A stretch of 38,331 nt of DNA, from contig PFJE01000114.1 of the NCBI GenBank assembly GCA_002783865.1, forward strand, positions 1 to 38,331, read 5' to 3'. This document shows positions 26,093 to 34,793 of the stretch, piece after piece. Below the pieces are notes generated by a model, which had not been told where the DNA came from, did no database searches, and saw only the letters and a program-made list of their open reading frames with translations. Each line of letters opens with the position of its first letter. Position 1 is the first letter of the stretch. Position numbers and translations under genes: made by a program. Origin of the DNA: Sphingomonadales bacterium CG_4_10_14_3_um_filter_58_15. GTDB taxonomy: Bacteria > Pseudomonadota > Alphaproteobacteria > Sphingomonadales > Sphingomonadaceae.

Positions 26093-27396
26093 GCAACGTC
26101 GCAGATATGCAGGATATCCGGCAGACCGGGTTTTTCGACTTTTCGGTCGACGAGAGCGATCCGGCGGTAGCCGGAGCGATCAACGCGGAATTGTCCCGCC
26201 AGCAAAACCAGATCGAGCTGATTGCGTCGGAAAATATCGTGTCGAAGGCCGTGCTGCAGGCGCAAGGCTCGGTTTTCACCAACAAATATGCCGAAGGTTA
26301 TCCGGGACGTCGCTATTATCAGGGCTGCGCGCCGTCGGATGATGTCGAGACACTGGCGATCGAACGCGCCAAGCAGCTGTTCAGCTGCGGCTTTGCCAAT
26401 GTGCAGCCGCATTCGGGCGCGCAGGCCAATGGCGCGGTGATGCTGGCACTGGTCAAGCCCGGCGATACGATCCTCGGCATGTCGCTTGATGCCGGTGGTC
26501 ACCTGACCCATGGTGCGAAACCAGCCCAATCGGGCAAATGGTTCAACGCCATCCAATATGGCGTCAATGATGATGACCATCTGATCAATTATGCCGAAGT
26601 CGAAGCTCTGGCGAAGGAGCATCAGCCGAAACTCATCATTGCCGGTGGGTCTGCCTATCCGCGCCAGATTGATTTCGCCAAGTTTCGGGCGATTGCCGAT
26701 ATGGTTGGCGCGATCTTCATGGTCGATATGGCGCATTTTGCCGGTCTGGTTGCCGCGGGACTGCATCCGAGCCCGCTGGATCATGCGCATGTTGTCACGA
26801 CCACGACCCACAAGACTCTGCGCGGTCCGCGCGGCGGCATGATCCTGACCAACGATGAAGCCATTGCCAAGAAAATCAACTCGGCGGTATTTCCCGGTTT
26901 GCAGGGTGGCCCGCTGATGCACGTCATCGCGGCCAAGGCCGTTGCCTTTGGCGAAGCGCTGCGTCCGGAATGCAAAAGCTATTCTGCGGCTGTCATCGAA
27001 AATGCCAAGATCCTTGCTGCAACGCTCAAGGAACGCGGTGCCGATGTCGTAGCCGGTGGCACCGACACCCATCTCGCTCTCATCGATCTGTCTCCGCTCG
27101 GTATCACCGGCCGCGACGCCGATGAAGCGCTCGAACGCGCGGGCATCACCTGCAACAAGAACAGCATCCCCAACGATCCCCAGCCACCGATGAAGACCAG
27201 CGGTATCCGCGTTGGCTCGCCGGCTGGCACCACGCGCGGCTTTGGTCCGGCAGAATTCCGGTTGATTGGCGAGATGGTTGCCGATGTGCTGGACGGGCTG
27301 AAAGACAAGGGCGAGGGCGGTGATGCTTCGGTCGAAGCCGACGTTCGCGAGCGAGTCCAAGCTTTGTGCGACCGCTTCCCGATTTATCCGGCGTAA
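26089..27396 (+). CDS. glyA: Serine hydroxymethyltransferase
   Basis: PLP enzyme that converts serine and tetrahydrofolate to glycine and methylene-tetrahydrofolate, the main source of one-carbon units. The 435-residue protein has [20 protein letters not shown], the [15 protein letters not shown] substrate loop and [14 protein letters not shown], with the PLP lysine at about 242. Full length. Co-directional with rpiB upstream and nrdR 15 bases downstream, so one-carbon, pentose and deoxynucleotide functions sit together. Confidence 0.98.
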   Translation: MSNVADMQDIRQTGFFDFSVDESDPAVAGAINAELSRQQNQIELIASENIVSKAVLQAQGSVFTNKYAEGYPGRRYYQGCAPSDDVETLAIERAKQLFSCGFANVQPHSGAQANGAVMLALVKPGDTILGMSLDAGGHLTHGAKPAQSGKWFNAIQYGVNDDDHLINYAEVEALAKEHQPKLIIAGGSAYPRQIDFAKFRAIADMVGAIFMVDMAHFAGLVAAGLHPSPLDHAHVVTTTTHKTLRGPRGGMILTNDEAIAKKINSAVFPGLQGGPLMHVIAAKAVAFGEALRPECKSYSAAVIENAKILAATLKERGADVVAGGTDTHLALIDLSPLGITGRDADEALERAGITCNKNSIPNDPQPPMKTSGIRVGSPAGTTRGFGPAEFRLIGEMVADVLDGLKDKGEGGDASVEADVRERVQALCDRFPIYPA

Positions 27397-27411
27397 ACAG
27401 AAAGCTCCATC

Positions 27412-27873
27412 ATGCGTTGCCCTTTTTGTGCTCATGACGACAGTCAGGTTAAAGACAGCCGTCCGACCGAGGACAACACGACGATCAGACGTCGGCGTCA
27501 GTGCGAAAGCTGTGGCGCTCGCTTCACCACCTTTGAGCGCGTACAATTGCGCGAGATAACGGTGGTCAAGAGTGAAGACCGCAAGGAGCCCTTTGACCGG
27601 TCGAAAATCGATCTGTCGGTATCCCTCGCTTGCCGCAAGCGCGGGCTGAAACAGGAGCAGATGGATCAGCTGGTCTCCGGCATCCAGCGCCAGCTGGAAA
27701 CCAGCGGCGAAACCGAAATTCCCTCCAAGAAAATCGGTGAGATGGTCATGAATGGCCTGAAAGCCCTCGATAGTGTCGCCTATATCCGCTTCGCGTCGGT
27801 CTACAAGGATTTCACCGAAGCCAAGGATTTCAAGGAATTTGCAGGCACACTGAAAGATGTCGGCGGGGCGTGA
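27412..27873 (+). CDS. nrdR: Transcriptional repressor NrdR
   Basis: Repressor of ribonucleotide reductase genes that senses ATP/dATP. The 153-residue protein has an N-terminal zinc ribbon (Cys3, Cys6, Cys31, Cys34; MRCPFC and CESCGARF) and an ATP-cone domain (about 49-139, starting [15 protein letters not shown]). Its targets bear NrdR boxes upstream of nrd genes, which are outside this window. It follows glyA, as often seen, and overlaps trmJ by 4 bp. Confidence 0.97.
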   Translation: MRCPFCAHDDSQVKDSRPTEDNTTIRRRRQCESCGARFTTFERVQLREITVVKSEDRKEPFDRSKIDLSVSLACRKRGLKQEQMDQLVSGIQRQLETSGETEIPSKKIGEMVMNGLKALDSVAYIRFASVYKDFTEAKDFKEFAGTLKDVGGA

Positions 27874-28610
27874 ACAACCAGCCCGCCATCATATTGGTAA
27901 ATCCGCAACTCGGTGAAAATATTGGCAAGGCAGCACGGGCGATGCTCAATTTCGGGCTGACCGAAATGCGTATCGTCAAGCCGCGCGATGGCTGGCCCAA
28001 TCCGGCTGCCGGGCCGTCGGCGTCGGGGGCCGATCAGGTTCTGGAGCAGGCGCAAATCTTTGAAACGACCACAGAGGCCGTTGCCGATTGCGCGCATGTT
28101 TACGCCACCACGGTCCGCAAACGGGGGATGACCAAGACGGTTCTGACGCCATGGGAAGCTGCGGAAGACATCGCGCAAGCCAGCGGCAAATGCGCGATCC
28201 TGTTCGGTCCGGAGCGGGCTGGTCTGGAAGTTGTCGATGTCGAGCTGGCGCGCAAGATCATTACAGTACCGATCAACCCCGAGTTTGGATCGCTCAATCT
28301 GGCGCAGGCGGTGATTCTGGTCGCTTATGAAATATCGAAGATGGATAGCGACGGTAATGTCCAGCCGACGCTGGAAAAGAAACTGGCTGAACCGGCTCCG
28401 CAGAGAGAACTCGACATGTTCTACGAGCATCTCGAGCGGGCGCTGGATAAGAACGGCTATTTCTATCCGGCAGAACGGGCAGTGGCGACGAAGGTCACAC
28501 TGCGGAATATGCTGACCAAGCCGGCTTGGACCAATGAAGAGGTCAAGACGTGGCGCGGGGTTATATCTTCGCTGGAACGACCGCCGCGCAAGGATAAGGC
28601 TGAAAAATAG
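27870..28610 (+). CDS. trmJ: TrmJ-like tRNA 2'-O-methyltransferase (SpoU family)
   Basis: SPOUT-class RNA methyltransferase of 246 residues. The N-terminal knot domain has [23 protein letters not shown], the middle cofactor region [11 protein letters not shown] and the final [20 protein letters not shown], all typical of TrmH/SpoU proteins of the TrmJ type, which modify position 32 of the tRNA anticodon loop. The C-terminal helical extension (about 170-246) also fits TrmJ. The start is GTG 27870, overlapping the nrdR stop. Confidence 0.88.
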   Translation: MNNQPAIILVNPQLGENIGKAARAMLNFGLTEMRIVKPRDGWPNPAAGPSASGADQVLEQAQIFETTTEAVADCAHVYATTVRKRGMTKTVLTPWEAAEDIAQASGKCAILFGPERAGLEVVDVELARKIITVPINPEFGSLNLAQAVILVAYEISKMDSDGNVQPTLEKKLAEPAPQRELDMFYEHLERALDKNGYFYPAERAVATKVTLRNMLTKPAWTNEEVKTWRGVISSLERPPRKDKAEK

Positions 28611-28628
28611 CTGGCGAAGCAGCTATTT
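28605..28628. terminator. Perfect 9 bp hairpin over both stop codons of convergent genes
   Basis: Bases 28605-28613 (AAATAGCTG) pair perfectly with 28620-28628 (CAGCTATTT) around a 6-base loop. The plus-strand TAG of trmJ (28608-28610) lies in one arm and the minus-strand TAG of the chorismate mutase gene (28623-28625) in the other. It is likely a bidirectional terminator for the two convergent genes; each strand ends its stem in a short U run. Confidence 0.55.
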
Positions 28629-28931
28629 GCGCAGCTGATCCCATTTTTCCAGTTCGTACCCGATCGATGTTTCGACCAGCATTTCCCAGATTGCGGCCAT
28701 AGTCGGCACAGGAATGCGCGCTGCTGCGGCCAGTTGCTTGATGTTTTCGAGGACCGCGGCTTTGCGGACTTCATCGCGGACGACGTTGCGATCTTGCTTG
28801 ATCCGCGCGGCGGCATCCATGCAGGCAAAGCGCTGCGCCATCAGGGTGATGAGTTCGGCATCGATGCGGTCCACTTGCTGGCGGACATCGGTCATGGTTT
28901 CCATGGGCGGCAATGATGTGGATTGGGTCAT
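28623..28931 (-). CDS. Chorismate mutase (AroQ class)
   Basis: All-helical chorismate mutase that converts chorismate to prephenate for Phe and Tyr synthesis. The 102-residue protein is a stand-alone AroQ domain: DVRQQVDRIDAELITLMAQRF in helix 1 with the conserved active-site Arg, MDAAARIKQDRNVVRDEVRK in the loop and helix 2, and a C-terminal helix ending YELEKWDQLRK. No prephenate dehydratase or dehydrogenase is fused. ATG 28931 may be preceded in use by later Met codons (residues 10 or 13). Confidence 0.88.
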   Translation of the reverse strand: MTQSTSLPPMETMTDVRQQVDRIDAELITLMAQRFACMDAAARIKQDRNVVRDEVRKAAVLENIKQLAAAARIPVPTMAAIWEMLVETSIGYELEKWDQLRK

Positions 28932-29009
28932 GATCGGGCATTAATCTGAGGCGGATGGAGAGTCGAGGCCTGTTGCTGATTTATGCGTGATTTTCGCGGG
29001 CCAAGACGG

Positions 29010-29038
29010 TTGACAATGGCGGCTTTGCTCGTCATAGG
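29010..29038 (+). promoter_or_regulatory. Possible sigma-70 promoter of rpsD
   Basis: A perfect -35 hexamer TTGACA (29010-29015) is followed after 17 bases by CATAGG (29033-29038), a weak -10 match (3 of 6). It would start transcription about 29045 and leave a roughly 100-base leader before rpsD. Within the 217-base gap (28932-29148) no better candidate was seen. Confidence 0.4.
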
Positions 29039-29148
29039 CGCGCACTTGCAATTGGTCCCGCACCCCGGTGAAGCGGTGGCCGCATCGAAACAATCTTTCG
29101 GTGGTGCGCTCCGGGAAGAGTATAAACAGCAAATCAGGAGTCATTGAT

Positions 29149-29763
29149 ATGACCAAACGTACCAGTTCCAAATATAAGCTCGATCGCCGTATGGGCGAGA
29201 ATATCTGGGGCCGTCCCAAATCTCCCGTCAATCGTCGCGATTATGGCCCAGGCCAGCACGGTCAGCGCCGCAAGGGCAAGCTCTCCGACTTCGGCATTCA
29301 GCTGCGCGCCAAGCAGAAGCTCAAGGGCTATTATGGCGATGTGACGGAAAAGCAGTTCCGCCGCGCTTATAAAGAAGCCGCCGCGATGAAAGGCGATACC
29401 AGCCAGAATCTGATCGGCCTGCTTGAGCAGCGCCTCGACATGGTTGTCTATCGCGCCAAATTTACACCGACCATCTTTTCCGCCCGTCAGCTCGTCAGCC
29501 ACGGTCATGTCCGGGTCAATGGCGTCAAATGTAATGTTGCATCGCGCAAGGTTGTACCAGGCGACGTGATTTCGCTGAGCGCCAAGGCGCAGGAAATGCT
29601 GCTGGTTATTGAAGCACAGAGCCTGCCTGAGCGGGATATTCCGGAATATGTAACGCCTGATGGTACGGACAAGGTGACCTATGTCCGCATTCCGACGCTG
29701 GACGAAGTACCATATCCGGTGACCATGGAACCCAATCTGGTCGTCGAATTCTATTCGCGCTAA
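29149..29763 (+). CDS. rpsD: 30S ribosomal protein S4
   Basis: Primary 16S rRNA-binding protein that nucleates 30S assembly. The 204-residue protein has an N-terminal domain with [21 protein letters not shown] and the S4 RNA-binding domain around 93-155 ([25 protein letters not shown]). The conserved zinc cysteines are absent, as is common in alphaproteobacteria. The ribosome site is AGGAG at 29136-29140. Here rpsD is a single-gene unit with its own probable promoter and terminator. Confidence 0.98.
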   Translation: MTKRTSSKYKLDRRMGENIWGRPKSPVNRRDYGPGQHGQRRKGKLSDFGIQLRAKQKLKGYYGDVTEKQFRRAYKEAAAMKGDTSQNLIGLLEQRLDMVVYRAKFTPTIFSARQLVSHGHVRVNGVKCNVASRKVVPGDVISLSAKAQEMLLVIEAQSLPERDIPEYVTPDGTDKVTYVRIPTLDEVPYPVTMEPNLVVEFYSR

Positions 29764-29783
29764 TCGGTTCAACGATATTCATA

Positions 29784-29817
29784 AAAAAAGGGCGGCCCGT
29801 TGGAGCCGCCCTTTTTT
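29784..29817. terminator. Rho-independent terminator of rpsD, bidirectional
   Basis: A GGGCGGC/GCCGCCC stem (29790-29796 with 29805-29811) is flanked by six A's before and six T's after, so it can end transcripts in both directions. It lies 20 bases after the rpsD stop and 19 bases before the stop of the convergent S9 peptidase gene. Confidence 0.92.
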
Positions 29818-29835
29818 ATTCCCGCTGCCGGCAGA

Positions 29836-31794
29836 TCACTTTGGCAGAAAAGCGGCCGATTTGGAAAGCATGTCGATCCGGGCTGCCGAATTTCGCAATC
29901 CGTGGGTCAATCCCTTATATTCGACGAATGTCACCGATTTTCCGGCATCTTTCAATTTGTCTTCCATGATTTTTGAATGCTGAATCTCGACGTGGCGGTC
30001 GAAATCTCCGTGGAATAGCATCACCGGTGCGGTAATTTGTGATGCATTTTGTGCTGGAGACCCTTCGCTGATATGCGGTCCGTTGCCAACGTAGTCGCGA
30101 ACCACGGCGGCGTCGTAATAGCCTTTGGCGTTGTTTTTAAAGGTGCTGAGGTCGGTTACCGGCGCAATAGCCACGACAGCCTTGAACAAATTGGGCTCAA
30201 CCACCGCTGATTGCAAAGCGGCGTACCCCCCATATGACCAGCCGACAATCGAGAGGGCAGACGGTTTTGCAATTCCTTGTGCGACCAACCATTTGCCAGC
30301 GTCTATCACATCACCGATGGCCGTACGCCATGATTGAAAACCGTTTTTCTCGTACCATTCATCGCCATAGCCATCTGAGCCGCGATAGTTTGGTTGCAAT
30401 ACGGCAAAGCCCTGGCTGACATAAAATTGCGCCAGCCAGTCAAAGCCCCATTCGTCTCGACTGTCCGGCCCCCCATGCGGCATTACGATGGCCGGCAGGT
30501 TCTTGCCGGACGATCCGGGTGGGAGCGTCAGATAGCCGGGTATCTTGGTTCCGTCTACCGCAGGATAGGTAACCGGCTTCACGCGACCCAATTTGGTAGT
30601 TTCCAGAGCAGGCCGGACACCCAGCAACGGCCGTAGCTGCTTTGTCGTTTTGTCAAAAAGAAAATATTGGCCCGGATCGACATCCGATCCGCCCCAGATC
30701 AACAGTTTTGTCTCATTCAGATCAGCGTCCGAAAACTCAACGGTATAATCTTCTCCCAGCGCCTTACCGAGGGCGCTGGCCAAACCGGATAGCTCGCTAT
30801 CGAAATAAACCCCGATCCGTTTCTCCAGCGCATAGCTGGCTCCGACAACCCGGTTTTTCCGGCCGATCCGGATCAGACCGTCGACATCGACCCTGTCATG
30901 CTTGACGATCACTTCGCTGGCGCCGCTGCCATCCAAAGCGATTGCGACGAGCGCCTTGCGGCCATCGACCGGCTGAAACCCAAAGGCGCGATTGGTGCCA
31001 GGATCGACCGCATAGGGATTGAAGCCGGTTCGGTTCAAATAGTCCAACTCCCCCAGCGGCAGCCATTTTCCATCCAGTTCATAGAAATATTTGATCGCGC
31101 CGCTATCCAATTCGGTAGCACCCAATTTGGTACGCATTCCCTTGACCCGAACATGGCCGATACCGTCCGTAATATATTCGACAGCCTCCTCTGATGGGCG
31201 TTCGACATATTTTGTCCGGCCATTCATCGTATCGATAATTTCTGCGGCCAATCCATTCTTGGTTTTTGCAATTCGCGTACCGATATTTTCTTCCGAAAGA
31301 TGATAGCGTGACATCATGATCGAGCCATCATCATCGGGAAGCCAGTCGATAATATTGCCACCGCCCAAATTGTAACCGAGTGCGTTTTGACCTTGTTTTT
31401 TGGTCAATAATCTCGGTTCGCTGCCATCCGTATTAACAGCAAAAACATTGGAGAAACTGTATAATTGGCCTGCATATTCGGTCGTACCAGCGGTATTGCA
31501 TGCCAATCGGACGCTCGAAACCCAGCCGCACCAAGAAAGATTTTCCGGATCGCCAGAGGAAGTGGTGACACGGACGGGCGTGTTGCCTTTGGTCAAATCA
31601 ATCGAATAAAGATCGGTCTGTGTTGCAGGACCCGGGGAGATAAAGGCGATTTTGTTTCCGTCCGGGGACAAGCTCATTTGGTGCACGGCCGGCATGGCTC
31701 CGAAAATTTTTGCCTGTTCATTGGCAGACACTTGCGGGATGGTGATGGCCGTTGCCATGGCAAGCGACCCTAAAACTACACTATGACGCAACAC
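29836..31794 (-). CDS. Exported S9-family serine peptidase (prolyl oligopeptidase-like)
   Basis: About 652 residues. A signal peptide (LRHSVVLGSLAMATAITIPQVSA) is followed by a beta-propeller-like region (about 30-390, with repeated SPDGNKIAF-type blades) and a C-terminal alpha/beta hydrolase domain. The catalytic triad is visible as Ser520 in GWSYGGYAA, Asp in HGDFDRHVE and His in GLTHGL. It probably degrades peptides in the periplasm. The frame starts at GTG 31806, but a GGGAG ribosome site at 31804-31800 overlaps that codon and fits GTG 31794 (or TTG 31791) better. Divergent from the M28 peptidase gene. Confidence 0.92.
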   Translation of the reverse strand: MLRHSVVLGSLAMATAITIPQVSANEQAKIFGAMPAVHQMSLSPDGNKIAFISPGPATQTDLYSIDLTKGNTPVRVTTSSGDPENLSWCGWVSSVRLACNTAGTTEYAGQLYSFSNVFAVNTDGSEPRLLTKKQGQNALGYNLGGGNIIDWLPDDDGSIMMSRYHLSEENIGTRIAKTKNGLAAEIIDTMNGRTKYVERPSEEAVEYITDGIGHVRVKGMRTKLGATELDSGAIKYFYELDGKWLPLGELDYLNRTGFNPYAVDPGTNRAFGFQPVDGRKALVAIALDGSGASEVIVKHDRVDVDGLIRIGRKNRVVGASYALEKRIGVYFDSELSGLASALGKALGEDYTVEFSDADLNETKLLIWGGSDVDPGQYFLFDKTTKQLRPLLGVRPALETTKLGRVKPVTYPAVDGTKIPGYLTLPPGSSGKNLPAIVMPHGGPDSRDEWGFDWLAQFYVSQGFAVLQPNYRGSDGYGDEWYEKNGFQSWRTAIGDVIDAGKWLVAQGIAKPSALSIVGWSYGGYAALQSAVVEPNLFKAVVAIAPVTDLSTFKNNAKGYYDAAVVRDYVGNGPHISEGSPAQNASQITAPVMLFHGDFDRHVEIQHSKIMEDKLKDAGKSVTFVEYKGLTHGLRNSAARIDMLSKSAAFLPK

Positions 31795-31954
31795 AAAAAC
31801 TCCCACCTGAAATAAATACTAGTAGTTCATCGTCAAATCGCGATCGTTTGGCAACCCCGCTATTTGAATCGCGACGCTTCTTGCCTTGCCGAAAATCGTC
31901 TGCCATTGAGCAGGCAACGTTTTTCGAAACTCAGAAATTCAGAAGGATAGCTTT

Positions 31955-33631
31955 ATGTTGAGACGGTCGCTTTGGGTGCTTCTTGCGCCATCGCTGGTAT
32001 TGGCTGGCTGCACGAAGATTGAAGAAGGTGACACGGCAACCGCGCTCCCAGAAATCGCGGCACCGGAACTGTCGGTTGAAACCATGAAATCGATCACCGA
32101 AGAGCTGTCCTCTGACGCCTACGAAGGCCGTGCACCGGGGACGGCGGGCGAGGCCAAGGCAACCAAACTAATCTCCGAAAAATTTGCTGCAGCCGGTCTG
32201 GAGCCGGGTAATAACGGGGGCTGGTTTCAGGATGTGCCGCTGGTCGGGATCACCGCCAAAAACACCTCACCGCTGAAGATCAGCGGCGGCAAGAGCGATT
32301 TGTCTTTTCAATATGGCAGCGATTATGTCGTCGCCAGCTATCAGGAGCAACCGAAAATCGAAGTTGCGGACAGCGATATGGTATTTGTCGGTTATGGCAT
32401 CAACGCGCCGGAACGGGGTTGGAACGACTATGCCGGTGTCGACGTCAAAGGCAAGACGGTGGTGATATTGGTGAATGATCCCGATTTCGGCACCGAAAGT
32501 CTGGAAGGCGAATTTGGTGGCCGGGCGATGACCTATTACGGGCGCTGGACCTATAAATATGAAGAAGCGGCGCGACAGGGTGCTGCAGCGGCTTTGATCA
32601 TCCACGATACCGCCCCGGCTGCCTATGGCTGGAATGTGGTCGAATCAAGCTGGACCGGCGAACAATTTTATGCCCAGTCAGCCAATGGCGGCGCGGACCA
32701 GACCAAATTGAACGGTTGGATCCAGAAAGACGCGGCGGCCAAGATTTTTGCAGCGGCGGGGCAGGATTTGACCGCGCAAATGGCGGCGGCGAAGAAAAAG
32801 GGTTTCAAGGCAATCGATCTGAAACTGGAAGCCTCGGCTTCGCTGGAAAACGATATCAACAAAACCGACAGCAAGAATGTCGTCGGTATTTTGAAAGGCA
32901 AGACGCGCCCGGACGAATATGTCATCTATACTGCTCACTGGGACCATCTGGGACGCTGCAAGCCTGCGTCCGATGGCGATGATATCTGCAATGGCGCGGT
33001 CGACAATGCTACGGGTACAGCCGCGCTGGTAGCGCTGGCAGAAGCATATGCGAAAGCCGGTGCGCCGGACCGCAGCGTCATTTTTCTGGCCGTCACAGCC
33101 GAAGAGTCCGGATTGCTTGGCTCTAAATATTATGCAGAAAATCCTATCTATCCGCTCAGCCAGACGGTTGGCGGTGTGAACATGGATGCCTTTGGCATGG
33201 CCGGACCGGCCAAAAATGTTATCGTGGTGGGCAAAGGCAAGTCAGAGCTTGATGCCTATCTGGAGGCGGCGCTGAAAGGCGAGGGCCGCGTGGCCGAAGC
33301 CGAGCCAACTCCCGAGAAGGGCTATTATTATCGTTCCGATCATTTCAGCTTTGCCAAGCTTGGCGTGCCGATGATCTATTTCGAAGGTGGTGAAGACCTG
33401 ATCGATGGCGGCCGGGAAGCAGGTGAAGCGGTAGCCAAGGATTATACCGACAACCGCTACCATGGCCCGAAGGATGAATATAATCCCGACTGGGACTGGA
33501 CCGGCGTGATGGCTGATCTGAAGGTCTATTATACCGTTGGCCGGATGCTCGCGATGACCGAAGAATGGCCCAACTGGAACGAAGGCGACGAATTCCGGGC
33601 CACGCGGGACAAGAGCCGCGCGGGCGGCTAG
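31955..33631 (+). CDS. Lipoprotein M28-family metallopeptidase
   Basis: Zinc aminopeptidase-like protein of 558 residues. It has a lipoprotein signal (lipobox LAGC, Cys19), a PA-domain-like insertion (about 135-250, VFVGYGINAPERGWNDYAG), and the M28 catalytic domain (about 310-520) with ligand motifs AHWDHLG, GAVDNATG, TAEESG, VNMDAFG and YYRSDHFSFAKLGVP. A good ribosome site AGAAGGA is at 31941-31947. Next to the S9 peptidase gene it suggests joint use of external peptides. aguA follows 22 bases later, possibly in the same transcript. Confidence 0.93.
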   Translation: MLRRSLWVLLAPSLVLAGCTKIEEGDTATALPEIAAPELSVETMKSITEELSSDAYEGRAPGTAGEAKATKLISEKFAAAGLEPGNNGGWFQDVPLVGITAKNTSPLKISGGKSDLSFQYGSDYVVASYQEQPKIEVADSDMVFVGYGINAPERGWNDYAGVDVKGKTVVILVNDPDFGTESLEGEFGGRAMTYYGRWTYKYEEAARQGAAAALIIHDTAPAAYGWNVVESSWTGEQFYAQSANGGADQTKLNGWIQKDAAAKIFAAAGQDLTAQMAAAKKKGFKAIDLKLEASASLENDINKTDSKNVVGILKGKTRPDEYVIYTAHWDHLGRCKPASDGDDICNGAVDNATGTAALVALAEAYAKAGAPDRSVIFLAVTAEESGLLGSKYYAENPIYPLSQTVGGVNMDAFGMAGPAKNVIVVGKGKSELDAYLEAALKGEGRVAEAEPTPEKGYYYRSDHFSFAKLGVPMIYFEGGEDLIDGGREAGEAVAKDYTDNRYHGPKDEYNPDWDWTGVMADLKVYYTVGRMLAMTEEWPNWNEGDEFRATRDKSRAGG

Positions 33632-33653
33632 TCGATTCCGAAAAGACGCCGGG

Positions 33654-34634
33654 ATGAGATGGCCAGCAGAATGGGAACCGCATCAGGCGGTCTGGATCGG
33701 CTTTCCCGGTGATCCGGCGGAATGGCCGGTCGGACTGGTTGAAGCGCAGCACGAAGTTGCGGCATTTGCCAATGCTGTAGCGGATCAAGGGGCAGGGGAA
33801 TCCGTCATTCTGGTCTGCAGGACGACTGCTGATGCTGATATGGCGCGCACGCTGGTCGAAGCCGGTGTGGATATTATTGTCGAACCGTTCGGCGATATCT
33901 GGCTGCGCGATTCTGCACCAATTGTCGTGACCGGCCCCGAGGGTCTTGTCGGCCAGAATTTCGGCTTTAATGGCTGGGGCGACAAATATGCCATGGCTGG
34001 CGATCAGGATATCGGTGAGCGGCTCGCGAAGCGTTTTGACCTGCCGGTCAGCCAACAGGATTGGATATTGGAGGGCGGGGCGATTGACGGTGACGGTACG
34101 GGCCGTCTGATCACCACCGCGCAGTGCGTGCTCAATGCCAATCGCAACCATGGACTTTCCAAGGAGCAAGCAGCAGCAAAACTGCATGCAGCCTTGGCGA
34201 CGGACAATATTTGCTGGCTCGGCGATGGCTTGATGGCCGATCATACCGATGGCCATGTCGACAATCTTGCCCGCTTTGTCGCGCCCGGTATAGCTGTCAT
34301 TCCAAAGGCCGAAGCTGTGGACGATCCCAATGCGGCGATTTTTGACGATGCGGCAAAGCGAGCCCAATCGGCGGGATTGCAGGTCACCCGGCTGCCATCG
34401 CCAGGTTTGTACAAGATTGATGGCGAAGTGGCACCTGCCAGCTATATGAATTTTTACATAGGCAACACTATCGTAGCGGTTCCGCAATATGGAGCGGCGA
34501 ACGACGCCAACGCCGTTCATCAGATCGCTGCCCTGTTCCCCGACCGCAAGGTGATCGGGCTATCCAGCGAGGCGCTGCTGCGCGGCGGCGGCAGTTTTCA
34601 CTGCATCTCGCAACAGATCCCGCTGGTTCCTTAG
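33654..34634 (+). CDS. aguA: Agmatine deiminase
   Basis: Converts agmatine to N-carbamoylputrescine and ammonia (putrescine synthesis), cytosolic. The 326-residue guanidine-group-modifying protein shows the family motifs: WPAEWEPHQAVWI at the N terminus, FGDIWLRDSAP (Asp), EGGAIDGDGTGRLITT, HTDGHVDNLARF (His) and the catalytic Cys317 in GGGSFHCISQQIP. It is somewhat shorter than many AguA proteins (about 360). The product is the substrate of AguB, encoded two genes downstream. Confidence 0.94.
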   Translation: MRWPAEWEPHQAVWIGFPGDPAEWPVGLVEAQHEVAAFANAVADQGAGESVILVCRTTADADMARTLVEAGVDIIVEPFGDIWLRDSAPIVVTGPEGLVGQNFGFNGWGDKYAMAGDQDIGERLAKRFDLPVSQQDWILEGGAIDGDGTGRLITTAQCVLNANRNHGLSKEQAAAKLHAALATDNICWLGDGLMADHTDGHVDNLARFVAPGIAVIPKAEAVDDPNAAIFDDAAKRAQSAGLQVTRLPSPGLYKIDGEVAPASYMNFYIGNTIVAVPQYGAANDANAVHQIAALFPDRKVIGLSSEALLRGGGSFHCISQQIPLVP

Positions 34635-34637
34635 TTT

Positions 34638-34651
34638 ATCAATATATTGAT
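34638..34651. promoter_or_regulatory. Perfect 14 bp palindrome, possible operator
   Basis: ATCAATATATTGAT is fully self-complementary and sits 4 bases after the aguA stop, about 140 bases before the next gene. It is too AT-rich to be a strong terminator and looks like a dimeric-repressor site; no regulator gene is adjacent. The rest of the 159-base gap holds an AGAGGA ribosome site near 34780 for the next gene and nothing else I recognise. Confidence 0.35.
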
Positions 34652-34793
34652 GAACTTTGTCTCGGGCCCAAACTCGGGCAGCTATCTACACTGTCTATGG
34701 AAAATGCCCGATAATACATATTGTGCCTTTTCAGACCTCGGGTAGGACTGTTGGCAGAAAAAACGGTCCCAAAAATTTGAGAGGAAGAATATC

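Noticed and set aside
26038-27546. A 502-codon open frame on the minus strand across glyA
   Set aside because: It lies entirely opposite glyA and the start of nrdR, both unmistakable. The predicted protein has no family motifs and is Arg/His/Asp-rich, as expected from reading a GC-rich gene backwards.
33345-34520. A 391-codon open frame on the minus strand across the M28 peptidase and aguA genes
   Set aside because: Shadow of two well-recognised genes, with no motif, signal or ribosome site of its own.
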